A DNA stretch of 40,917 nucleotides, from positions 1-40,917 of the forward strand of contig DATKCT010000062.1 in NCBI GenBank assembly GCA_035513055.1. Reading direction: 5' to 3'. Source of the stretch: DATKCT01 sp035513055 (GTDB taxonomy: Bacteria; Verrucomicrobiota; Verrucomicrobiia; Verrucomicrobiales; DEV007). Position 1 is the first letter of the stretch. Every line of letters begins with the position of its first letter. The position numbers and the translations under genes were made by a program. The notes below the pieces were generated by a model. The model was not told where the DNA came from, ran no database searches, and was given only the letters and a program-made list of their open reading frames with translations. Positions 7,381-14,664 of this stretch are shown here, in pieces.

Positions 7381-7630
7381 GGAAAGAGGAAAGCAGAAGG
7401 CGCCGCGACTGTCCAGCCTTCCGGGCCTTAGCGCCGGCCGGTGCTGCCCGCCTCGAAAAGAGCGGCGATTCTGGCCGCAGAGCCCCCGGCTTGCCTTGGC
7501 CGTTGGTTTCAAACGCATGAGAATGTTCAACGCTGATGCCTTTCCCGATTGGCGCAGAGGCAGTGGCAGCGAAGCCAGCGGCTTGTCCAGTGAGCTTGAC
7601 AGAGGCAGCTTGCCAGGCGAGGGAATCTCT

Positions 7631-8743
7631 ATGCAGCGCGATGGAGTTCTCACTCAAACGGGGACCCGAATAGGGTCTAAGGTCCTGGCGGCAACTCTCC
7701 TTCTTGCGGGGGGGTCCTCATTGTGCGGGGCGCCGGTGGAAGCCCTATTCGACCTGGCGCTTCGACCCCAGGGGGCAATGAATCGATTCGAGATTACCTT
7801 GGATGCGGGCCTTGCCTCGGATTCCGACACGGTCGACCTGTCGGGCAATATTTCCGGCACGCTGACCTTGGATCCGGACACCGGACAGGCGAGCGCATTC
7901 ACCTTGAGCGGAGGCGCCCTGCGTATTGCGCCGATTCATGTGACGTTGACTCTCTTTGGCTTTACCCTCGCGGATGTCGTGAGCAGCGAGGTGGTCGCGG
8001 TTCCATCGACCCCATTAGCGCCCGGGCTGGTTGATCCGGCGACCGGTGAATTTGACGCGGCTCAGTATGAGGTGCTTCTCATCAGCGGGATTCTTACTTC
8101 CACAGGTCAGATCGAAGGAGAGATCGACATCGCCGAAGAGGACGTTTCGGGAACGGGATTAGGGACGGGAACCATTGCCCTGACCGAGACGGGGCGGGAT
8201 GCGGCGTCGGTGACCTACGAAGTCGAGGTGACGTTACCCATCGATTTCGAGGACGAGATCGACGATGATGAGCTTTCCTTTGGGGCGACTGTATCGGTCC
8301 AGGGAACCATCTTCGCCGCTGGTCCGGTGACCGTTTCCCTCGACGGCGGTGGAGAGGTTCCGAGCTTCGATGAGTGGCTGGCGGAGCAAGGATTGACGGG
8401 CGCTGAATTTGACGAAGACTCGACTGGTGATGGAATCGACAACGGGGTGCGGTATGCGCTTGGCATTCCGGTCGGCCAGGTTCCTGGCGGGGGGTTTCCA
8501 GCGATGGAGGAAGCGGGGGGAATGGTGACATTTGCCTGGCCGCTTCCCGCGAGTGGATCCTTGGCGGCGGTTGCTGTCGAGGAACTGCTGGATTCTGTGG
8601 CGGGAACGTGGGGATTGGTGGATGCGGCCCAGGTTATAGGCGGCATGAATCCGCTCCCGGCGGAGAGCACCGGGTCCATTGTGGTGCAGAGGCCCGCCGG
8701 CGGGGAGAACACGGTGTTGCGACTCCGGGCATCGCAGCCTTGA
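7631..8743 (+). CDS. Exported protein of unknown function with acidic calcium-site-like motif
   Basis: A 370-residue protein with an N-terminal signal sequence (hydrophobic VLAATLLLAGGSSLCG around residues 18-33). The body is rich in Thr, Ser, Gly, Asp and Val, as in secreted beta-structured proteins. Around residues 245-275 there is FDEWLAEQG followed by FDEDSTGDGIDNGVRYALG, a variant of the D-x-D-x-D-G motif that often precedes the C-terminal module of secreted proteins in Verrucomicrobiota. The ATG at 7631 has GAGGG upstream and is preferred over earlier starts inside the divergent upstream region. No enzymatic domain was recognised. It is divergent from the TIM-barrel gene, 250 bp away. 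Confidence 0.7.
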   Translation: MQRDGVLTQTGTRIGSKVLAATLLLAGGSSLCGAPVEALFDLALRPQGAMNRFEITLDAGLASDSDTVDLSGNISGTLTLDPDTGQASAFTLSGGALRIAPIHVTLTLFGFTLADVVSSEVVAVPSTPLAPGLVDPATGEFDAAQYEVLLISGILTSTGQIEGEIDIAEEDVSGTGLGTGTIALTETGRDAASVTYEVEVTLPIDFEDEIDDDELSFGATVSVQGTIFAAGPVTVSLDGGGEVPSFDEWLAEQGLTGAEFDEDSTGDGIDNGVRYALGIPVGQVPGGGFPAMEEAGGMVTFAWPLPASGSLAAVAVEELLDSVAGTWGLVDAAQVIGGMNPLPAESTGSIVVQRPAGGENTVLRLRASQP

Positions 8744-8753
8744 GAAGGGGGCC

Positions 8754-8803
8754 GGGAGGGGGTGCAGCCCGCCACAGCAGAAAGGGGATGAGAAATGTGG
8801 GCT
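8754..8803 (+). repeat. Solo right end of the 179-bp element (copy 2)
   Basis: Matches the right 50 bp of copies 1 and 3, including GCCACAGCAGAAAG and GAGAAATGTGGGCT followed by TA. The left half is absent. The block contains AAAGGGG (8781-8787) and the ATG (8795-8797) used by the following lipoprotein gene. Confidence 0.8.
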
Positions 8804-9232
8804 AGGGGATGGAGTGGAGCGGCCCTGGCCGTCGCGTGTTGGGCAATGGGTTGCCAGACGGCGTCCGATGGATCGTCGCGTCAGGCCCGGGTGGTCATCG
8901 AGAACCGCAGTGCGGACGAAGTTCAGGCCGTGGTTCTAGACGTATTCGAGCAGAATTCCTACGAGGTGATGCTGTCGCGCCCAGGGCGGATGATCTTCGA
9001 GAAGAGTGGATCACGGATGGATGAAGTGGCCTACGGAAGTTGGCTGCATGGGGAAACGGCCCTGCGGGTCGAAGTGACCATCCGTCCGCACGAGGGCGTC
9101 AGCCAATTGGTGGAAGCGAAGGGACGGCTGATCCGTGCCGCAGGAACCTACTTCGAGGATGAAACTCCTCAGTTTCTGCAACGGCAGGCGCGCTACCGCA
9201 AGCTGCTCGACGAGGTTGCGCGCAGGTTGTGA
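8795..9232 (+). CDS. Small predicted lipoprotein
   Basis: A 145-residue protein with a short signal peptide and lipobox ending at Cys20 (CWAMGC), then about 125 residues of soluble alpha/beta-like sequence without a recognised domain. The predicted mature protein would be lipid-anchored in the periplasm or outer membrane. AAAGGGG lies 7 nt before the ATG. Both the Shine-Dalgarno and the start codon lie inside the right end of the repeat element. It precedes the ABC1 kinase gene by 119 bp. Confidence 0.75.
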   Translation: MWARGWSGAALAVACWAMGCQTASDGSSRQARVVIENRSADEVQAVVLDVFEQNSYEVMLSRPGRMIFEKSGSRMDEVAYGSWLHGETALRVEVTIRPHEGVSQLVEAKGRLIRAAGTYFEDETPQFLQRQARYRKLLDEVARRL

Positions 9233-9314
9233 GGCGGAGCTGCTTTTGGAGGCAGGCGGCGGGGCCATTTTCTGGACTGGCCAGCGGAGGCAGGTCCGGC
9301 GAGAGTGCCGCCAG

Positions 9315-9333
9315 GTGAGAGAAGCGCTCTCAC
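9315..9333. repeat. Short hairpin upstream of ABC1 kinase gene
   Basis: GTGAGAG and CTCTCAC form a perfect 7-bp stem around AAGCG, ending 18 nt before the ATG of the kinase gene. It could influence translation initiation. No T-run follows. Confidence 0.4.
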
Positions 9334-9351
9334 GGGACCGACCCAGAAGCG

Positions 9352-11022
9352 ATGGGCCTGATACTGGATGGACTTATCAAGATTGACCGAAACGCGCGGC
9401 GCCTTCGGGAGATCGTCGCGGTCTTCGCCAAGTATGGCCTGGCGGATTGGTTGAAGGGCCTCCACTACGAATGGCTTCAAGATCTGTTTCGCAGTCCGGA
9501 CGGTCAGCGTCTGGCCGAGTGCAGCACGGCGGAGAGGATCCGGTTGGCCATCACGGAACTGGGACCCACCTTCATCAAATTTGGGCAGGTGCTCAGCACG
9601 CGGCCGGACTTGGTGGGCGCCGCGATCGCGACCGAGCTGAGCCGGTTGCAGAGCGACGCTCCGCCGTCGAAGCCGGAGGCGGTTTCCCACATGATCGAAA
9701 CGGAGTTGGGCCGGGATCTCCAGCAGCTTTTCGCGTCCTTTGACGCGAAACCCTTGGCCTCGGCCTCGATAGGGCAAGTGCACCGCGCCCGCTTGTTCAG
9801 CGGTGAGGATGCGGTGGTCAAGGTCCAGCACGAGGGAATCGAAGCGAAGGTGGAGAGCGATCTCGAGTTGTTGCGGGGCCTGGCGGAACTTGCCGAACGG
9901 CATGCCCCCTTCCTGCGGCCCTACCGGCCATTGGCCCTGACAAAACAGTTCCGGCGGGTTCTCCTCCGCGAACTCGATTTTTCCGTGGAACGGCGAAACC
10001 TGGAGACATTCGCGAGGAACTTCGCCGGCGATGAGACTATCCATTTTCCCATGGTCTACCCAGAGTTATGCGGGCGAAGGGTGCTGACGATGGAGCGGCT
10101 GGAGGGCGTGGAATTCACCGACGCAGCGGGATTGCGGGCCTCCGGCGCCGATCTCGGCGGGGTCGCTGCCCGCGGCGCGGCGATGTATCTGGATATGATT
10201 TTCCGGGACGGCTTTTACCACGCCGATCCGCACCCCGGCAATCTCATGCTCCTGAACAAGGAAGTCATCGGCGTGATCGACGGCGGCATGGTGGGACGGA
10301 TGGACCAGGGGTTCCGGGAGGACATTGAGAACATGCTGTTGGCGGCGGTGGAACGGGACGGCGACGAGCTGACCGAAGTGGTGGTGCGGGTGGGAAAGGC
10401 GCCGGTGGATTTCCGCAGCGACGATTTGCGCGGTGAGTTAGGCGAGTTCTTGGAGGAGTTCATCGGCCTCCCTCTCGAGGAGTTCGACATCAGCGAGACG
10501 CTGAGCAGCCTGATTGAGATCGTCCGCAGTTATCACATCGTTTTGCCCCCGAGCTTTTCGTTGTTGCTCAAAACCTTGATCATGCTGGAGGGGACGTCCC
10601 GGCGACTGGACCGGCGATTCAACTTGTTCGAACTGCTGCGCCCTTATTACTCGAAGGCGTTGCACCGGCGCTTGGCCCCACCGCGTCTCTTGCGCCGGGC
10701 CCAGCGCAGTTACCGGGATTGGAGCCGGCTGGCGGACTCGTTGCCGAGGGACGTGACCGACATCGTGGGCCGGCTTCGGCGAGGCAGTTTTGACGTGCAC
10801 ATCGAGCACCGGCGGTTGGAGGTCATTGTGAACCGGCTGGTCGTCGGCATTCTCACGGCAGCCTTGTTCATGGGCTCGGCGCAAATGCTGGGAAACCGGC
10901 TTCCGCCCACGGTTTACGGGATTTCGGTGTTTGGATTGGCGGGGGCTTTGGCGGCGGTGGCCCTGGGCCTCCACTTGCTGCTCGTCATCCACAAGTCGGG
11001 CGATATCCGCTCGAAGGACTAG
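9352..11022 (+). CDS. ABC1/AarF/UbiB family atypical kinase
   Basis: A 556-residue UbiB-type protein. Family signatures appear in order: the KxGQ-containing LGPTFIKFGQVLSTRPDL, the Ala-rich loop ASASIGQVHRA, the nucleotide-binding Lys in AVVKVQHEG, the catalytic segment YHADPHPGNLMLL and the metal-binding VIGVIDGGMVGRMD. The C-terminus has two hydrophobic segments, suggesting membrane attachment. Members support quinone biosynthesis or lipid metabolism, often as ATPases. No ubi or men genes are nearby, so the pathway is not assigned. The TAG stop is at the left edge of a sequence resembling the left end of the 179-bp element. Confidence 0.9.
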   Translation: MGLILDGLIKIDRNARRLREIVAVFAKYGLADWLKGLHYEWLQDLFRSPDGQRLAECSTAERIRLAITELGPTFIKFGQVLSTRPDLVGAAIATELSRLQSDAPPSKPEAVSHMIETELGRDLQQLFASFDAKPLASASIGQVHRARLFSGEDAVVKVQHEGIEAKVESDLELLRGLAELAERHAPFLRPYRPLALTKQFRRVLLRELDFSVERRNLETFARNFAGDETIHFPMVYPELCGRRVLTMERLEGVEFTDAAGLRASGADLGGVAARGAAMYLDMIFRDGFYHADPHPGNLMLLNKEVIGVIDGGMVGRMDQGFREDIENMLLAAVERDGDELTEVVVRVGKAPVDFRSDDLRGELGEFLEEFIGLPLEEFDISETLSSLIEIVRSYHIVLPPSFSLLLKTLIMLEGTSRRLDRRFNLFELLRPYYSKALHRRLAPPRLLRRAQRSYRDWSRLADSLPRDVTDIVGRLRRGSFDVHIEHRRLEVIVNRLVVGILTAALFMGSAQMLGNRLPPTVYGISVFGLAGALAAVALGLHLLLVIHKSGDIRSKD

Positions 11023-11052
11023 CCCACTTTTCGCCTTTCTCGTTGCGGACGA
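11020..11052 (+). repeat. Possible degenerate left end of the 179-bp element
   Basis: TAGCCCAC followed by a pyrimidine-rich stretch and GTTGCGGACG resembles the left end of copies 1 and 3 (TAGCCCGCATTTCTC, then GTCGCGAG). The similarity is weak beyond the first 8 bases and no right end follows. As in copy 1, the TAG is the stop codon of the upstream gene. Confidence 0.35.
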
Positions 11053-11104
11053 AGCGGGAGGGTGGGAAGAAGAGCCCCATGCCGCGCAGAGGAGCGGCGA
11101 ATCG

Positions 11105-12121
11105 ATGAAAGCCGCTGTTCTGCGCAGTTTTGGAAGCCCTCTGGAAATCGAGGAGAGGGCGGATCCCGTTTTGGGCCAGGGGGATATCCTTGTCGAGTTG
11201 ACGGCTTGCGGGGTATGTCACACCGACTTGCATGCCGTGCGCGGGGACTGGCCGCTGAAGCCGCGGCTTCCGCTGATTCCGGGTCATGAAGGGACGGGTT
11301 CCGTGGCCGCGGTCGGTCCGGGCGTAACTGCCTGGAGAGTGGGCGACCGGGTGGGAGTGCCGTGGCTGCATTCGGCCTGCGGTTCTTGCCGTCACTGCCG
11401 GCGTGGCTGGAGCAATCTGTGCGCCTATCAGAAATGCACGGGTTACTTGGTGGATGGCGCCTTCGCCGGACTGGTGCGGGCGCGGGCGGATTTCGTGGCG
11501 GCGATTCCCGAGGGACTGGGGATGATCGACGCGGCTCCGTTGATGTGTGCGGGCCTGACGACGTTCAAGGGGCTTCGGGAAATGGATGTGGAGCAAGGAG
11601 CATGGGTAGCGGTGTTTGGGGCCGGAGGATTAGGGCATCTTGGGATTCAGTACGCGCGGGCGATGGGTAGGCGGGTCGCGGCTGTGGACATCGCCCCATC
11701 GCGTCTCGAAATGGCCCAGGCGCTGGGCGCCGAGCTGACCATCGACGCGTCGGCGGAAGACCCGGTGCGGCGCGTCCAACGGGAGTTGGGCGGCGTCGAA
11801 GGAGTGTTGATGACGGCTGTGTCCCCGGCGGCTTTCCGGCAAGGGTTGGGAATGCTGGACCGGCACGGGACCATGGTGGTGCTGGCGCTTCCCCCGGGTG
11901 AATTCCAGGTTCCCGTCCTCGATCTGGTGTTGGGACGGAAGACCGTGCGCGGCTCGATCGTGGGGACTCCGCAAGATCTGGCAGAAGCGTTGGACATGGC
12001 GGTGCGGTCCGGAATACGGGCGCGCTGCCGGGAAGAGCCTTTGGAAGCAGTGAACGAAGTCTTGCGGGAGTTGGAGCAAGGAAAGATCGACGGCCGGGCG
12101 GTATTGCGCGTGGGCGACTGA
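11105..12121 (+). CDS. Zinc-dependent alcohol dehydrogenase (AdhP-like)
   Basis: A 338-residue medium-chain dehydrogenase that oxidises primary alcohols or reduces aldehydes with NAD(H). Catalytic zinc ligands are in CGVCHTD (C38), PGHEGTG (H61, E62) and PLMCAG. The structural zinc site is C92, C95, C98 and C106 (CGSCRHCRRGWSNLC). The Rossmann motif is GAGGLGHLGIQYA. The ATG at 11105 has GAGGAG upstream and starts directly at the conserved MKAAVLRSFG; the longer frame upstream belongs to the end of the kinase gene. It is probably independently transcribed, 82 bp after the kinase. The substrate is not predictable. Confidence 0.93.
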   Translation: MKAAVLRSFGSPLEIEERADPVLGQGDILVELTACGVCHTDLHAVRGDWPLKPRLPLIPGHEGTGSVAAVGPGVTAWRVGDRVGVPWLHSACGSCRHCRRGWSNLCAYQKCTGYLVDGAFAGLVRARADFVAAIPEGLGMIDAAPLMCAGLTTFKGLREMDVEQGAWVAVFGAGGLGHLGIQYARAMGRRVAAVDIAPSRLEMAQALGAELTIDASAEDPVRRVQRELGGVEGVLMTAVSPAAFRQGLGMLDRHGTMVVLALPPGEFQVPVLDLVLGRKTVRGSIVGTPQDLAEALDMAVRSGIRARCREEPLEAVNEVLRELEQGKIDGRAVLRVGD

Positions 12122-12311
12122 CGGTCGATGAGGCAGGCGGCGGGCGCGGGAAGGAGAATAGGCGGTTTTTTGCGACAGGGGCGTCAGCAAAACGGACGAA
12201 TGCGGGAGCCCCTGGGAGAGAGCGAAGGAAGCGCCCGGGATCTGGTTGGCCGCTTTTCTGCCGGAGGGCCGTGGGTTCTCTGCGCCGCAGGACGGCCTGA
12301 GGTCCGGCGGA

Positions 12312-12701
12312 TTACTCGGATCCCGGGGAAGCCAGGAGATGGAGCCGCTGGTGGATCTCCGTGAGGGCTCCAGACGCGGGTGCGGGCGGGGGATCCCCTT
12401 CGCGGCGCGCGGCGATGAAGTTATCGATGAGGTCCAAGACATCGCCGATGAGGACCTGTTTCTTCTCGCAGGCGGGAAGCAGATCGACTTCCAGGACCTT
12501 CTCCAACCAAAGCAGAAGTTCCATGTCGATGCGCTTGGGGGGATTGTTTTCCATGCGCCAGAGTTTGTTTTGGGCGGTGGGAAAGCCCAAACTCCAGAGT
12601 TCGTAGGCCAATTGTTCGAGCGTCCAGTTCTTGCGCCGGCGCGCTGCCTTGAGGCGGGCACTGAGTTCCTCAAGGTTGATCTGCAATCGGTGTCTCGCCA
12701 T
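12312..12701 (-). CDS. XRE-family helix-turn-helix protein
   Basis: A 129-residue protein. Residues 10-70 form a Cro/C1-type HTH: LEELSARLKAARRRKNWTLE, LAYELWSLGFPTAQNKLWRMEN, then DMELLLWLEKVLEVDLL. The remainder is a short helical tail ending in a Pro/Ala-rich segment. The start at 12701 overlaps the end of the upstream membrane-protein gene by 32 nt, implying coupled translation and shared function. It is presumably a DNA-binding regulator that reports on, or is controlled by, the membrane partner. It converges with the alcohol dehydrogenase gene, 190 bp away. Confidence 0.8.
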   Translation of the reverse strand: MARHRLQINLEELSARLKAARRRKNWTLEQLAYELWSLGFPTAQNKLWRMENNPPKRIDMELLLWLEKVLEVDLLPACEKKQVLIGDVLDLIDNFIAARREGDPPPAPASGALTEIHQRLHLLASPGSE

Positions 12702-13554
12702 GATCGAGGCGCCGGAGGAATTCCCGGCGGAGGGTTGGGTCGAGGGGTTGAGCTTGCTCCCAGAGAGTATTGAAAGCGCCGTGAAAGCGGCGGACCTCGG
12801 GGTGGCTGGAGCGGTTGTGAATGACCATCGAGGGGTCTTCGAAACTGGAGCGGATCCTTTGGTCTGAAGCCGGGGGCCGCGGCGTGATGACATCGAGACG
12901 TTGGGAGGGATCGTTGTGATGGTAGAGGTGCGTGCTGCTTCCGAAAGAGAACCAGGGCGGTTCGCTGCCGGTGAGGGGCGAATCGAGAAAGCGGATTTCG
13001 AGGCCGGGACCGAGGGCATCGGAAAGCTGGATTCCGGCGGCGGCGGCGTGCCAGCACTTGGCGGCGAAAAGGTAAGGTTCTTCGCCGACGCGGTGGGCCA
13101 TGGCGGCGAAACGGGGATGGAAAGGATGGGTGGGGTGGCCGAGGCGGGGGTCCAAGAGGATGATGCGGACGCGGCCTTGGTCCCTGAGCACTACGGCGTT
13201 GAGTTCTCTGCGGAAGGCGGTGCCGCCGACGTGGAGAGCGGTGAGAGAGGTGGAGTCGATCCGGTTGAAGGGAAAGGGTGCTAAGGAGAGCACTGAATCG
13301 TAGACGCGCACGGAGCGATCGACTTGGTGGACGCCGCCGAAGAGGTGGACACGCCAACGGGAGAAGGACTCGTGGAAGTGGGAGAAACCGCGGAGTTGGC
13401 AACCGTAGAAGGTAAAAACGGCTGCGAGAGCGGCGAAGCAGAGGAGGATGGTGCGGGGGTGGTCCTCGATGCGGGCGAGGAGGCGGAGCCATTGGCGGCG
13501 GGGCCAGGAGAGAGCGACGCGGCCGGTGTGTTGCGTCGGGGGATGAGCCGGCAT
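12670..13554 (-). CDS. Membrane-anchored protein with a degenerate PLD-like (DUF5919-like) region
   Basis: A 294-residue protein with one transmembrane segment near residues 36-53 (TILLCFAALAAVFTFYGC) and a ~230-residue soluble domain. That domain contains RVRIILLDPRL, later GLEIRFLDSPL, and near the end EVRRFHGAFNTLWEQAQ. This order resembles the PLD-like fold of DUF5919 proteins (V-R-I-L-L-L-D-P, G-L-E-I-R, F-x-x-L-W), without HKD catalytic motifs. The family assignment is inference. In other bacteria DUF5919 can be fused to an XRE HTH; here the downstream overlapping gene is an XRE HTH. Pyrimidines (CTCCCACTCC) precede the ATG. It is divergent from the sigma factor at 13672. Confidence 0.6.
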   Translation of the reverse strand: MPAHPPTQHTGRVALSWPRRQWLRLLARIEDHPRTILLCFAALAAVFTFYGCQLRGFSHFHESFSRWRVHLFGGVHQVDRSVRVYDSVLSLAPFPFNRIDSTSLTALHVGGTAFRRELNAVVLRDQGRVRIILLDPRLGHPTHPFHPRFAAMAHRVGEEPYLFAAKCWHAAAAGIQLSDALGPGLEIRFLDSPLTGSEPPWFSFGSSTHLYHHNDPSQRLDVITPRPPASDQRIRSSFEDPSMVIHNRSSHPEVRRFHGAFNTLWEQAQPLDPTLRREFLRRLDHGETPIADQP

Positions 13555-13616
13555 GGAGTGGGAGGGTACGGGAATAGACTATACAGCTTCCTGAACAAAA
13601 TCGATTAAAAAAGTTG

Positions 13617-13644
13617 TTGCAGATGCGATTTTATCTTCTATTCT
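13617..13644 (+). promoter_or_regulatory. Candidate promoter of the sigma-factor gene
   Basis: TTGCAG (13617-13622) and TATTCT (13639-13644) with a 16-bp spacer lie in a markedly AT-rich interval between two divergent genes. They would give a leader of about 20 nt before the ATG at 13672. The leader has no Shine-Dalgarno. Confidence 0.45.
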
Positions 13645-13671
13645 AGATTTGAAACTTCAACCTATCTCGCC

Positions 13672-14526
13672 ATGACTGCTGCTTTCGATCGAAATACGCT
13701 GGGTCATTATATGGAGGAGATCATTCGGATCCCTTTGCTGTCCCGCGATGAGGAACTGAGGTTGGGACGGCGGATTCAGACCGGCAAAGATCCAGAGGCG
13801 CTGAATCGTCTCGTGGAATCCAACCTGCGGCTCGTGGTCAAGATCGCTCACGATTTCACGGATCGCGGGCTCTCGATCGAGGATTTGGTTGCGGAAGGCA
13901 ATATTGGGCTGACGAAAGCGGCGAAGCGTTTCGATCCCACCCGCGGAGCCAAGTTCAGCACTTATGCCTCGTGGTGGATCCGGCAAGCCATCCAGCGCGC
14001 CCTGGCTGGGCAAGCGCGGACTATCCGCTTGCCGGTTCATGCCATCGGCAAGGTCACGCAAATCAACCGTATTGAGATGGATCTTCGCGCGGAGACCGGA
14101 CGGGAACCGACCGACGCAGAGATCGCTCGCCGGGCGAAGCTGGACCGCGCCAAGGTTGGCCATCTTCGCGCTGTGTCCAACGCGCCGATGTCGCTGGACG
14201 AGCCCCTTACGGAGGATGGGAGAACGGCGACGGAAGTCGTCGGTGATGAGACAGCGGTATCGCCCTTCGACCAACTGAGTTCTCGAGATATCGCCTTGCA
14301 GCTTGACCGCCTGTTGGACTCCTTGAATGAGCGCGAACGCCGGATTTTGGATGCGCGTTTTGGATTGGCGGGAGGCTCGCCGCGGACATTGAGGGAGGTG
14401 GGCGAGGAGTTTGGGATCACCCGTGAGCGCATCCGCCAGCTCCAAAATTCGGCGTTGTCGAAGCTGCGCTCGGCGTTGCTGGCCATCGAGACGCCTCCCT
14501 CGCTTCTTGCCGCATTGCCCATGTGA
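13672..14526 (+). CDS. Group-2 sigma-70 factor (RpoD/RpoS-like, short)
   Basis: A 284-residue sigma factor with region 1.2 (DRNTLGHYMEEIIRIPLLSR), region 2 (LVESNLRLVVKIAHDF, GLSIEDLVAEGNIGLTKAAK, FSTYASWWIRQAIQRAL), region 3 (GREPTDAEIARRAKL) and region 4 (LNERERRILDARFGL, TLREVGEEFGITRERIRQLQ). It lacks the long N-terminal region 1.1 and the non-conserved insertion of housekeeping RpoD, so it is an alternative, RpoS-type sigma recognising near-consensus promoters. It is divergent from the membrane/XRE pair across a shared AT-rich 117-bp region, which raises the possibility of joint regulation. The start is the only ATG before the conserved region. Confidence 0.93.
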   Translation: MTAAFDRNTLGHYMEEIIRIPLLSRDEELRLGRRIQTGKDPEALNRLVESNLRLVVKIAHDFTDRGLSIEDLVAEGNIGLTKAAKRFDPTRGAKFSTYASWWIRQAIQRALAGQARTIRLPVHAIGKVTQINRIEMDLRAETGREPTDAEIARRAKLDRAKVGHLRAVSNAPMSLDEPLTEDGRTATEVVGDETAVSPFDQLSSRDIALQLDRLLDSLNERERRILDARFGLAGGSPRTLREVGEEFGITRERIRQLQNSALSKLRSALLAIETPPSLLAALPM

Positions 14527-14552
14527 CGGGATGTGTCTGGATTCCCATAGTT

Positions 14553-14576
14553 TTGGAGTGGGTTCTCCCGCTCCAA
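14553..14576 (+). terminator. Hairpin downstream of sigma-factor gene
   Basis: TTGGAGTGGG and CCCGCTCCAA form a 10-bp stem with one G-U pair and a TTCT loop, 27 nt after the stop codon. A-rich rather than T-rich sequence follows, so it is a structural but not canonical terminator. Confidence 0.5.
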
Positions 14577-14582
14577 CACAAA

Positions 14583-14640
14583 AGCTGCCTGCGGCTCCCC
14601 TGTTCTTCTCTCCCTTAAAATGGGGGGCCGCAGGCAAGCT
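14583..14640. repeat. Large inverted repeat between sigma gene and esterase gene
   Basis: The left arm AGCTGCCTGCGGC (14583-14595) and the right arm GCCGCAGGCAAGCT (14627-14640) are complementary apart from one inserted base and flank a 31-nt pyrimidine-rich loop. The genes on both sides are convergent. It may act as a two-way terminator or be an isolated repeat. Confidence 0.55.
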
Positions 14641-14664
14641 AATGGGAACGCTAAACGGAACCTT

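Noticed and set aside
11630..13492. Long minus-strand frame of 620 codons
   Set aside because: Pro/Arg/Ser-rich shadow across the alcohol dehydrogenase, the XRE gene and the membrane-protein gene; the other frames hold clear homology.
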